This document shows positions 1 to 6,001 of a stretch of 7,668 nucleotides of DNA, one piece after another. The notes under the pieces were generated by a model. That model did no database searches and was not told the DNA's origin. It saw nothing but the letters and a program-made list of their open reading frames with translations. Position 1 is the first letter of the stretch, and every line of letters begins with the position of its first letter. A program made the translations under genes and the position numbers. Source of the stretch: Thermoanaerobaculia bacterium (GTDB lineage Bacteria > Acidobacteriota > Thermoanaerobaculia > Multivoradales > UBA5704); the NCBI GenBank assembly GCA_025937035.1, contig JAICSG010000170.1, forward strand, positions 1 to 7,668, written 5' to 3'.

Positions 1-91
1 GGACCTCCTCTTCGAGATCCTTGAACCGATCCCGGGCGACCAGGGCGAAAATGACGCCGGCAGCGAGGATCAGAACGAGGATGCCACCCAT
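1..91 (-). CDS. Membrane-anchored protein, N-terminal fragment (runs off left edge)
   Basis: Only the first 30 codons are present: a start at 91 reading leftward, beginning MGGILVLILAAGVIFALVAR and continuing DRFKDLEEEV. A good Shine-Dalgarno AAGGAG sits 8 bases upstream of the ATG. The visible part is one hydrophobic segment (about residues 3-19), then a basic stop-transfer (R20, R22, K24) and the beginning of an acidic, probably coiled-coil helix. This suggests a single N-terminal membrane anchor with a cytoplasmic coiled coil. Such an N terminus occurs in DUF2339-type membrane proteins and many other families, so I make no family call. The gene is downstream of, and in the same direction as, the RiPP precursor, with a hairpin between them. 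Confidence 0.6.
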   Translation of the reverse strand, partial: MGGILVLILAAGVIFALVARDRFKDLEEEV

Positions 92-124
92 CCGGCACGC
101 TCCTTGTCGCGCGCGAGCGCTCCA

Positions 125-149
125 CGGGATCTGAGGATTTCAGATCCCG
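125..149. terminator. Perfect 10-bp inverted repeat, possible terminator of the RiPP precursor
   Basis: CGGGATCTGA and TCAGATCCCG form a perfect 10-bp stem with a 5-base loop (GGATT). It lies 43 bases past the stop codon of the minus-strand peptide gene and 33 bases before the start of the next minus-strand gene. No T-run follows on either strand, so an intrinsic terminator is plausible but not certain. The same sequence could be an operator for the leftmost gene. Confidence 0.4.
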
Positions 150-192
150 GGAGCTTATCACGCGGGCCAGGGGCTCATGGAGCTCGCACGCT

Positions 193-351
193 TTAGCCGC
201 ACGCGCCGCCGCCGCAGGCGGTGTCGCAGGTAGCGGTCACGCAGGCGGGCCCGAACGTACCGCCGCCCTGTACCTCCTTCATCCAATGCGGAGCATCCAA
301 CAACTGCACGGTCTCGCGGCTGAGGACGAGCTTCTTCGCATGCTTTTTCAT
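193..351 (-). CDS. RiPP precursor peptide, class I lanthipeptide-like (52 aa)
   Basis: The product is a small ribosomally made peptide that probably becomes a modified natural product. The leader (residues 1-30) is Lys-rich and carries KKLVLSRETVQLL at residues 6-18. This resembles the K-x-L-x-K-E-T-x-x-x-L leader motif of class I lanthipeptide-type and related precursors in Acidobacteriota and Bacteroidota. It ends in V-Q-G-G-G, a double-glycine-like cleavage site. The core (about residues 32-52) holds four Cys (37, 42, 46, 51) and four Thr (32, 39, 41, 45), suited to thioether ring formation. The start at 351 is chosen over an upstream in-frame ATG at 414 because GGAAGGAG precedes it by 5 bases and the motif then begins near the N terminus. 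No lanthionine synthetase, radical SAM enzyme or transporter lies in the window, so the modification type is inferred. The nearest protease is the divergent S8 gene. Confidence 0.72.
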   Translation of the reverse strand: MKKHAKKLVLSRETVQLLDAPHWMKEVQGGGTFGPACVTATCDTACGGGACG

Positions 352-356
352 GGATT

Positions 357-364
357 CTCCTTCC
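357..364 (-). promoter_or_regulatory. Strong ribosome binding site that fixes the RiPP precursor start
   Basis: On the minus strand GGAAGGAG is followed by AATCC and ATG. It is the best Shine-Dalgarno match in the left part of the window, and no comparable site precedes the longer alternative start at 414. Confidence 0.75.
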
Positions 365-391
365 AGGACCGTTTCTGATCCTGCCATCGAA

Positions 392-411
392 CCGGAAACC
401 GATTTTTCCGG
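392..411 (-). promoter_or_regulatory. Stem-loop in the predicted 5' leader of the RiPP precursor mRNA
   Basis: CCGGAAA and TTTCCGG form a perfect 7-bp stem around a 6-base loop. With the TATACT box at 426-431 as -10, transcription would begin near 419, placing this hairpin at the 5' end of the transcript, about 40 bases before the ATG. It could stabilise the mRNA or mark a binding site. Its function is not known. Confidence 0.35.
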
Positions 412-425
412 CACGTCGCGAAGGC

Positions 426-452
426 AGTATAGGATCGGCCCCGGATGGTAAA
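426..452 (-). promoter_or_regulatory. Candidate sigma-70-type promoter for the RiPP precursor
   Basis: The minus strand reads TATACT at 431-426, a five-of-six match to the -10 consensus. The best -35-like hexamer is TTTACC at 452-447, with a short 15-base spacer. The -10 is convincing and the -35 is weak, so an activator or a different sigma factor may be involved. The implied untranslated leader is about 68 bases. Confidence 0.4.
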
Positions 453-529
453 TCAGGCTCTGTTCAAAGAGCGCAATAATTTGACAGTTGGGACAGGGAA
501 AAATTCTTTCAAAAGAGCCGGAGCCTGTT

Positions 530-541
530 CATATGCATATG
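530..541. promoter_or_regulatory. 12-bp perfect palindrome in the divergent intergenic region
   Basis: CATATGCATATG is fully self-complementary and is also a tandem CATATG repeat. It sits 74 bases upstream of the S8 protease start, in an AT-rich island of an otherwise GC-rich window. A perfect TTGACA hexamer occurs at 481-486 on the plus strand and a TTGACT at 555-560, but neither has a good -10 at the right distance. The palindrome may be an operator for the protease-hydrolase operon, but a chance occurrence cannot be ruled out. Nothing else coding is supported between 352 and 615. Confidence 0.3.
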
Positions 542-615
542 CCGCGCTCACCATTTGACTTTCTTCCCGGCACGGCACAGAGTAAGAGCACACGCTGCTA
601 CTGGAGACCGAAGGC

Positions 616-2166
616 ATGGCGACACGCAAGAAGCCCCCCACGGAGAAAAGCCCGGATCCGCCGCGCGGGGACAATGAGCTCGACCGCCGCGACAAGATGC
701 ACATGGACATGATGCGCTCGGTGGTGACCGAGCCGCTGCTGTCCAAGGTCCAGGCGAATCCCCAGGGCAGGTTCGATGTCATCATCGCGCTCAACGAGCT
801 CTTCGAGGGCGGGATCGAGAAAGCTCTCCAATTCGTCGAGGAACGGGCCAAGGAGTGGGGGGTCCGGTACAGGACGGTGTCGCACTACTGCTTCGCCTGC
901 CTCAGCGGCGAGCAGATCCTCGCCCTGGCCGACGAGGTGCGGAAGCTGATCCAGGAGCACGACCGTCGGGGGACCGTGGTCTACCGGATCTGGGAAGACA
1001 CCGAGATCGCGGTGACGCTCACCCGCTCGCTGACGACGGTCAAGGCCGACGCCGCCCATCGGGCGTTCTGGGCGCACGGCGAGGACATCGTCTGGGCGGT
1101 GCTGGACTCCGGCATCAAGGGGGACCACCCCCACTTCCGGGCGGCGCAGTCCCCGTTCGGCCCGGTCGACAGTCTGAATGTCGCCGATCCGCTGCAGCAC
1201 ACGGATTTCACGCCGCTGCAGAATGGACCGCTGGTCGACGAATTCGGTCACGGCACGCACGTGGCCGGGATCATCGGGGGGTTCTGGCAGTCGGAGAAGG
1301 AGGAGGGCGAGAAGGTGGTGGGCACCGAGATGCGGGACGAGGCCACCAACAAGCCGATCCCCCAGAGGGATTCGCTGCGCGTCATCTCCGGCGTCGCCCC
1401 CCGCTGCCGGCTGCTGAGCCTGAAGGTCATCGCCGACACCACCGTGGCCGGGGACACGAAACAGACGGCCGGCCAGGGGAAGGTGAGCTGGGTGCTGCTG
1501 GCGATCGACCAGATCCAGAAATGGAATCAGAACGGCAAGCGCCTGCTGATCCACGGCGTCAACATGAGCCTCGGCTACGACTTCGATCCGCGCTGGTTCG
1601 GCTGCGGCCAGAGCCCGTTGTGCGTCGAGGTCAACCGGCTGGTGAAGAGCGGCGTGTCGGTGGTGGTCTCCGCCGGCAACGCCGGCTACTCGTCGTACAT
1701 CACCGCGGCCAACAGGGTGGAGTCCCGCTACAGCGACCTCAGCATCTCGGACCCGGGCAACGCCGACCTCGCGATCACCGTCGGCTCGACCCACCGCGAG
1801 ATGCCGCACCTGTACGGCGTCTCCTATTTCTCGTCGCGCGGCCCCACCGGGGACGGCCGCATGAAGCCCGACCTGGTCGCGCCGGGCGAGCGGATCATCT
1901 CCTGCGCGGCGGGTCTCGAAGCGAAGAAATACGACGACGGCAAGAGCGAGGTCCCGGTCCTCTACTGCGAGCAGACCGGCACCAGCATGGCCGCTCCTCA
2001 CGTATCAGGGGCGATCGCCGCCTTCCTCTCCGTCCGGCGGGAGTTCATCGGCCAGCCGGAACGCGTGAAGGAGGTCTTCCTCGCGAATACCATCGACTTG
2101 CAGCGCGAGCGCAAATTTCAAGGAACGGGGCTCCTGGACCTCATGAGGGCCCTCCAGGCCGTCTAG
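616..2166 (+). CDS. S8 family (subtilisin-like) serine protease, no signal peptide, I9-like N domain
   Basis: This is a 516-residue subtilase. The full catalytic set is visible: Asp164 in AVLDSG, His212 in GHGTHVAG, oxyanion Asn355 in VSAGNAG and Ser457 in GTSMAAPHVSG. The catalytic domain spans about 155-516. Residues 51-145 (starting GRFDVIIAL and ending near YRIWEDTEIAV) have the strand-helix-strand-helix-strand pattern of an I9-type propeptide/inhibitor, so the enzyme may be made as a zymogen. The N terminus is basic and hydrophilic (MATRKKPPTEKS), with no signal peptide or membrane segment, so cytoplasmic action is likely, which is unusual for subtilases. Four Cys fall inside the catalytic domain (264, 330, 336, 451). 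The start at 616 has GGAG nine bases upstream. The alpha/beta hydrolase follows after 18 bases, implying co-transcription. A role in maturing the adjacent divergent peptide is possible but unproven. Confidence 0.9.
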   Translation: MATRKKPPTEKSPDPPRGDNELDRRDKMHMDMMRSVVTEPLLSKVQANPQGRFDVIIALNELFEGGIEKALQFVEERAKEWGVRYRTVSHYCFACLSGEQILALADEVRKLIQEHDRRGTVVYRIWEDTEIAVTLTRSLTTVKADAAHRAFWAHGEDIVWAVLDSGIKGDHPHFRAAQSPFGPVDSLNVADPLQHTDFTPLQNGPLVDEFGHGTHVAGIIGGFWQSEKEEGEKVVGTEMRDEATNKPIPQRDSLRVISGVAPRCRLLSLKVIADTTVAGDTKQTAGQGKVSWVLLAIDQIQKWNQNGKRLLIHGVNMSLGYDFDPRWFGCGQSPLCVEVNRLVKSGVSVVVSAGNAGYSSYITAANRVESRYSDLSISDPGNADLAITVGSTHREMPHLYGVSYFSSRGPTGDGRMKPDLVAPGERIISCAAGLEAKKYDDGKSEVPVLYCEQTGTSMAAPHVSGAIAAFLSVRREFIGQPERVKEVFLANTIDLQRERKFQGTGLLDLMRALQAV

Positions 2167-2184
2167 CTACGGAAAGGGAAAACA

Positions 2185-3543
2185 ATGGCTATGGAATCGA
2201 TCCACGGATTCGACTTCTTCCGGCTGCGGTTCGACGCGGACGGCAACCTGCAGACCCCGGACGTCCTGGCGGAGATGGAGCAGCGGGCGGAAGCCGCGGG
2301 AGCCACGGACGCCATCCTGATCGCGCATGGCTTCCGCAACGACGAGAACGACGCCACCGGGCTCTATAGCGAATTTCTGGGTACCCTGCGGCAGAATCTG
2401 AGCCGCGCCGAATTCCAGGCGAGCCTGGGGCCGCGGAAGTACGTCGTGGCCGGGATCTACTGGCCTTCCAAGGCCTTCAAGGAGGCCTTCGGCGGCGACG
2501 AGGGATCGGTCCAGGGGCTGGACGACGAGCTGGCGCAGAAACAGGCCGTGCGGGCTCAGCTCGAGGACCTCAAGACGGACGCCAGGACACCGGAGCAGGC
2601 CGCGAGGATCGATCAGGCGATCCAGTTATTGGACCAGGTGGAGGAGAGCCCGGAGGCCCAGGACGCGCTCGTCGACAACGTCCTGTCGCTGCTGGACGGC
2701 GTGGAGACGGATCCCACCGAGGGTCTCGAGGAGATCCGCTCCAAGGAGGGGTCCGAGCTCCTCGACGCGCTGGCGGCCCCCATCATCCTGCCGACCGCGG
2801 GCGGCGGCGACGGCGAGGGCGAGGGCGGCGCGGCGGGGCTGGATACGGTCTTCGTGCCCGGCGGCGATGGCCAGACGCAGGGGCTCGGGTCGTTCTTCGG
2901 CTCGATCTTCGGACGCATCGGCCAGTTCCTGAACCTCACCACCTGGTACGTGATGAAGAACCGCTCCGGCGTGGTCGGAGCCAACGGCGTGGCCAAGGCC
3001 GTGCGCGATCTCAAGGCCAAGCGGCCGGGCCTCAAGATCCACCTGGTGGGGCACAGCCTCGGCGGCCGGCTGATGGCCGCGTGCGCGAAATCGCTGGCCA
3101 ATCCCAAGCTGCAACCGGACTCGCTCACCCTGCTGGAGGCCGCCTTCTCGCACTACGGCTTCAGCCCGGACAACGGCAAGGGCACCCCGGGATTCTTCCG
3201 CGCGGTAATGCAGGAGAAGGTGGTGCGCGGGCCGCTGGTGGCCACCTTCTCCAAGCTCGACACCGTCGTGGGACCGGTCTACGCGGTGGCGTCCCGGCTG
3301 GCGGGGGACAACGCCAAGGCGATCGGCGACGCCAACGACCCCTTCGGAGGGATCGGCAGGAACGGCGCCCAGAAGACGCCGGAGGCCGCCGCCGAGCCGC
3401 TCCACACCGCCGGCCAGGCGTACACCTTCGCCCCCGGAAAAGTGATCGGTCTCGACGGCTCGGAGAACCTGATCAAGGACCACGGCGACGTCAGGAACGC
3501 CAACGTCACCTACGCGTTCGCGTCGGTGATGGCGCAGACCTGA
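2185..3543 (+). CDS. Alpha/beta hydrolase (serine hydrolase) with a large insertion
   Basis: A 452-residue protein with an alpha/beta-hydrolase fold. The strand ILIAHGF (residues 44-50) gives the HG oxyanion motif. IHLVGHSLGG (285-294) is the nucleophile elbow with Ser291. Asp359 (FSKLDTVVG) and His433 (KDHGDV) are the likely acid and base of the triad. Between the YVVAGIYWPSK strand (86-96) and the helix before the elbow lies an inserted region of about 150 residues. It is predicted to be helical and acidic and includes a Gly/Glu-rich flexible stretch at 205-220, possibly a lid or partner-binding module. There is no signal peptide, so it is probably cytoplasmic. The substrate is unknown; lipase, esterase and thioesterase activities are all possible. 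GGAAAGGG lies 6 bases before the ATG. It follows the S8 protease by 18 bases and its last 34 bases overlap the convergent citrate synthase gene. Confidence 0.82.
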   Translation: MAMESIHGFDFFRLRFDADGNLQTPDVLAEMEQRAEAAGATDAILIAHGFRNDENDATGLYSEFLGTLRQNLSRAEFQASLGPRKYVVAGIYWPSKAFKEAFGGDEGSVQGLDDELAQKQAVRAQLEDLKTDARTPEQAARIDQAIQLLDQVEESPEAQDALVDNVLSLLDGVETDPTEGLEEIRSKEGSELLDALAAPIILPTAGGGDGEGEGGAAGLDTVFVPGGDGQTQGLGSFFGSIFGRIGQFLNLTTWYVMKNRSGVVGANGVAKAVRDLKAKRPGLKIHLVGHSLGGRLMAACAKSLANPKLQPDSLTLLEAAFSHYGFSPDNGKGTPGFFRAVMQEKVVRGPLVATFSKLDTVVGPVYAVASRLAGDNAKAIGDANDPFGGIGRNGAQKTPEAAAEPLHTAGQAYTFAPGKVIGLDGSENLIKDHGDVRNANVTYAFASVMAQT

Positions 3544-4685
3544 GCGCCGGTCCGCTCCTCCACCGGCACCCACCTCCGGCCGCGCTCCCCCACGTATACG
3601 GACTGCGGCCGGATCAACCGCCCCGTGGCGAGCTGCTCCAGGGCGTGGGCCGTCCACCCCGCCACGCGACCGACCGCGAAGGTGGGCGTGAAGAGACCGG
3701 TGGGCATCCCCAGGCCGTGCAGCAGGAGGGCGGTGTAGAACTCCACGTTGGTGTCCAGACGGCGGTCGGGCTTGCGCTCGCGGAGGAGGCGCAGGGCCGT
3801 GGCCTCCACCGACCGCGCCAGCTCGTAGAGCCCGCGGTCGCCGCCCAGGCTGTAGAAGCGCTCCGCCGCCGCGGCCAGCACGTCCGCCCGCGGATCGCGC
3901 ACCCGGTAGACGCGGTGGCCGAAGCCCATCAGCCGCTCGCCGCGGTCGAGCTTCTCGCGCAGCACCGCCTCGGCCCGCTCGGGGGTGCCGATCTCGAAAA
4001 CCATGTCCAGCGCCGGCCCGGGGGCCCCGCCGTGAAGAGGCCCTTTCAAGGCCCCCACCGCGCCGGTGATGGCGGAGATCAGGTCCGAGCGGGTGGAGAC
4101 GATCACCCGGGCGGTGAAGGTCGAGGCGTTGAGCCCGTGATCGGTCACCGTGTTGAGATAGGTCTCCAATCCCCGCGCCCGCTCCGGCGACGGCTCCTCG
4201 CCGGAGAGCAGGAAGAGGAAATTGGCGGCGTGCCCGAGATCCTCCCGGGGCCTCAGCGGCTCCTCCCCGCGCAGCAGCCGCCAGTAGGAGGCCACGATCG
4301 TGGGGAAGGTGGCGGTGAGCAGGAGGGCATCCTCCTTCGGGTCCTCCCCCGCCCCCTCGGCGAGGCTGAGCGCGCCGGCGGCCATGCGCAGGGCGTCCAT
4401 CGCCGGCACCCGCCGCCGCGCCGCCTCCCGCAGCAGCTCCAGCGCCGCCGCGGGCAGGGAGCGCCGGCCCGCCAGCCGGTGCCTGAAGGCCTCCAGCTCC
4501 CCTGCCGTGGGCAGGCTGCCGTTCCACAGCAGCCAGGTCATCTCCTCGAACGAGGCCCGGGGGGCGATCTCCTCTACCGGAAACCCGGCGAGAAGCAGCA
4601 CCCCCGCCTCGCCGTCCACGCTGCTCAAACGGGTCGTGGCCGCCACGACCCCTTCCAATCCTTCTCTGATCTGGGTGTTGTCCAT
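3510..4685 (-). CDS. Citrate synthase family enzyme (citrate or 2-methylcitrate synthase)
   Basis: A 391-residue protein of the type II-like small citrate synthase family, which condenses an acyl-CoA (acetyl- or propionyl-CoA) with oxaloacetate in the cytoplasm. Visible motifs are DHGLNASTFTARV (His183), GPLHGG (His218, oxaloacetate/acetyl-CoA catalytic His), GFGHRVY with DPR (His257, Arg266), NVEFY (residues 313-317) and LIRP (Arg359). At the position of the usual catalytic Asp (NVDFY in many enzymes) there is Glu315. I believe Glu variants exist in some bacterial citrate synthases, so this need not be inactivating. The start at 4685 is chosen because GAAGGGAGG sits 6 bases upstream; the in-frame ATG at 4739 lies within the promoter region. 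The C terminus carries a short tail past LIRP-QSVYVGE that is encoded opposite the end of the hydrolase gene. It is divergent from a helix-turn-helix-fused paralogue. Citrate versus methylcitrate activity cannot be decided from sequence alone. Confidence 0.9.
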   Translation of the reverse strand: MDNTQIREGLEGVVAATTRLSSVDGEAGVLLLAGFPVEEIAPRASFEEMTWLLWNGSLPTAGELEAFRHRLAGRRSLPAAALELLREAARRRVPAMDALRMAAGALSLAEGAGEDPKEDALLLTATFPTIVASYWRLLRGEEPLRPREDLGHAANFLFLLSGEEPSPERARGLETYLNTVTDHGLNASTFTARVIVSTRSDLISAITGAVGALKGPLHGGAPGPALDMVFEIGTPERAEAVLREKLDRGERLMGFGHRVYRVRDPRADVLAAAAERFYSLGGDRGLYELARSVEATALRLLRERKPDRRLDTNVEFYTALLLHGLGMPTGLFTPTFAVGRVAGWTAHALEQLATGRLIRPQSVYVGERGRRWVPVEERTGAQVCAITDANA

Positions 4686-4709
4686 CGCGTGCCTCCCTTC
4701 GATGGACCC

Positions 4710-4739
4710 ATCTTCGGCCCGCCTTGTCGAGGTTGTCAA
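4710..4739 (-). promoter_or_regulatory. Candidate promoter of the minus-strand citrate synthase
   Basis: The minus strand has a perfect TTGACA at 4739-4734, then 18 bases and GAAGAT (4715-4710), a three-of-six match to a -10 box. The -35 hexamer occupies nearly the same bases, on the opposite strand, as the TTGTCA of the divergent gene, so both promoters could be controlled by one bound protein. The weak -10 suggests low basal activity or activation. Confidence 0.35.
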
Positions 4740-4763
4740 TCTTGATTACAAAATCAATATGAT
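4733..4763 (+). promoter_or_regulatory. MerR-like promoter and operator of the HTH-citrate synthase gene
   Basis: TTGTCA (4733-4738) and TATGAT (4758-4763) are each five-of-six matches to -35 and -10, separated by 19 bases instead of the usual 17. Within the spacer lies a perfect inverted repeat TTGATT-ACAA-AATCAA (4742-4757), centred almost exactly on the spacer. A palindrome in an over-long 19-20-base spacer is the hallmark of MerR-family controlled promoters, and the downstream gene begins with a MerR/excisionase-like helix-turn-helix. Transcription would start near 4770, giving a leader of about 13 bases. Autoregulation is an inference. Confidence 0.55.
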
Positions 4764-4782
4764 CCGTGCTACCGTTTCCGCC

Positions 4783-5988
4783 ATGGAGGACCGCTTTCTG
4801 ACCGCCCAGGAGGCCGCCGCGGAGCTGGGGATCTCGCTGGCCACGCTCTACGCCTACGCCAGCCGGGGGATGCTGCGCTCGGAGCCGGTGCCGGGCGAGG
4901 CCCGGGCGAAGCGCTATCCCAAAGAGGACGTGCTGCGGCTCAAGGAGAAGAAGGAGCTTCGCCGCGAGCCGGAGAAGGCGGCGCCCAAGGCCCTCTCCTG
5001 GGGGATGCCGGTGCTGGAGTCCGCGCTGACCCTGATCCAGGACGGCCGGCTCTACTACCGGGGGCGTGACACGGTGCAGCTCGCCCGCACCTCGACCGTG
5101 GAGGAGGTGGCGGCCCTGCTCTGGACGGGGGATCCCGGGGAAGCCGACCGCCTGTTCGCCAACGAGCCGCCGCCGATCGCCTGGCCTCTCCCGGGGGGGT
5201 TGACGCCCATCGAGCGCTGCCAGATCGCCGTGCCACTCGCCGGAGCGCAGGACCTCGCGGCCTGGGACCTCCGGCCGGCGGTGGTGGCGGCGACCGGGGC
5301 GCGCATCCTCCGCTTCATGGCGGGCGTGGCGGCGGGATATCCCCCCTCCTCGCGCTCCATCGCCAGGCTCCTCCAGCTCGGCTGGGCGCCGGGGCGGCCC
5401 GAGGTGGCGGAGCCGATCGGCGCGGCCCTGATCCTGGCGGCGGACCACGAGCTCAACGTCTCGGCCTTCACCGCCCGCTGCGTGGCCTCGGCCAACGCCT
5501 CACCCTGGGACGTGGTCTCGGCGGGCCTGGCGGCGCTCAAGGGCTCACGCCACGGCGGGCACACCGAGCGGGTGGAGGCGCTCTTCCGGGAGGCGGGGAC
5601 GGCGGAGGAGGCGCGCCAGGTGCTGGCGGACCGCCTGCGGCGCGGCGAGCCCATCCCCGGCTGCGGCCACACCCTCTATCCGGACGGAGACCCCCGCGGC
5701 GCGGCCCTGCTGGAGATGGCGCGGGAGATCGCTCCGGAATCCCCCGAGGTCGAGCTGGCCCTGGCCATGGCGGACGCCTACCGCGAGCTGATCCACGAGC
5801 ACCCCACGATCGACCACGGCCTGGTCGCCCTCAGCCGCGCCCTGGAGCTGCCCGAGCGCACTCCCATCGCCCTCTTCGCCCTCGGCCGCACCATCGGCTG
5901 GATCGGGCATGCGATCGAGCAGTACGGCGTGGGCAAGCTGATCCGGCCTAGAGCGGCCTATGTGGGAGAAATTCCGGGGGAAAGCTGA
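4783..5988 (+). CDS. Citrate synthase family protein with N-terminal helix-turn-helix
   Basis: A 401-residue fusion. Residues 4-53 form a MerR/excisionase-type (HTH_17-like) DNA-binding domain: FLTAQEAAAELGISLATLYAY gives the helix-turn-helix and RYPKEDVLRL the following wing/helix. A charged linker (53-70) leads to a citrate-synthase fold from about 72 to 395. Active-site motifs are kept: DHELNVSAFTAR (His222), GSRHGGH (His257), GCGHTLY with DPR (His296, Arg305), TIDHG (Asp344, catalytic Asp) and LIRPR (Arg388). It may therefore be active or bind acyl-CoA/oxaloacetate as a sensor. The family architecture occurs in other bacteria, but to my knowledge its role is poorly described. I chose the start at 4783 because the in-frame ATG at 4759 lies inside the predicted -10 box and the helix-turn-helix begins immediately after 4783. 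There is no clear Shine-Dalgarno for either start. It is divergent from a plain citrate synthase and ends 13 bases from the convergent lipoprotein gene. Confidence 0.88.
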   Translation: MEDRFLTAQEAAAELGISLATLYAYASRGMLRSEPVPGEARAKRYPKEDVLRLKEKKELRREPEKAAPKALSWGMPVLESALTLIQDGRLYYRGRDTVQLARTSTVEEVAALLWTGDPGEADRLFANEPPPIAWPLPGGLTPIERCQIAVPLAGAQDLAAWDLRPAVVAATGARILRFMAGVAAGYPPSSRSIARLLQLGWAPGRPEVAEPIGAALILAADHELNVSAFTARCVASANASPWDVVSAGLAALKGSRHGGHTERVEALFREAGTAEEARQVLADRLRRGEPIPGCGHTLYPDGDPRGAALLEMAREIAPESPEVELALAMADAYRELIHEHPTIDHGLVALSRALELPERTPIALFALGRTIGWIGHAIEQYGVGKLIRPRAAYVGEIPGES

Positions 5989-6001
5989 CGCCACCGTCCG
6001 G

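Noticed and set aside
481..509. TTGACA at 481 as a full promoter for the S8 protease
   Set aside because: The -35 is perfect, but the best hexamer 17 bases downstream (TTCTTT) matches the -10 at only two positions and the implied leader is about 100 bases. It is noted but not called as a promoter.
453..554. Possible 33-codon minus-strand peptide upstream of the RiPP precursor
   Set aside because: There is only a weak GGAAG upstream, no leader-like motif and no Cys. It spans the likely promoter region.
598..2001. Long minus-strand open frame opposite the S8 protease
   Set aside because: It has no domain motifs and biased composition, while the plus strand has a complete catalytic triad. It is a GC-driven shadow.
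3081..4745. Long plus-strand open frame across the hydrolase end and the citrate synthase
   Set aside because: It is antisense to the citrate synthase with its conserved motifs, and the translation is Arg/Gly/Pro-rich without recognisable domains.
2626..5448. Very long minus-strand open frame (940 codons)
   Set aside because: It is antisense to the hydrolase, out of frame with the citrate synthase, and also crosses the HTH fusion. Its translation is Arg/Gly/Pro-rich low-complexity sequence without motifs, a typical shadow in high-GC DNA.
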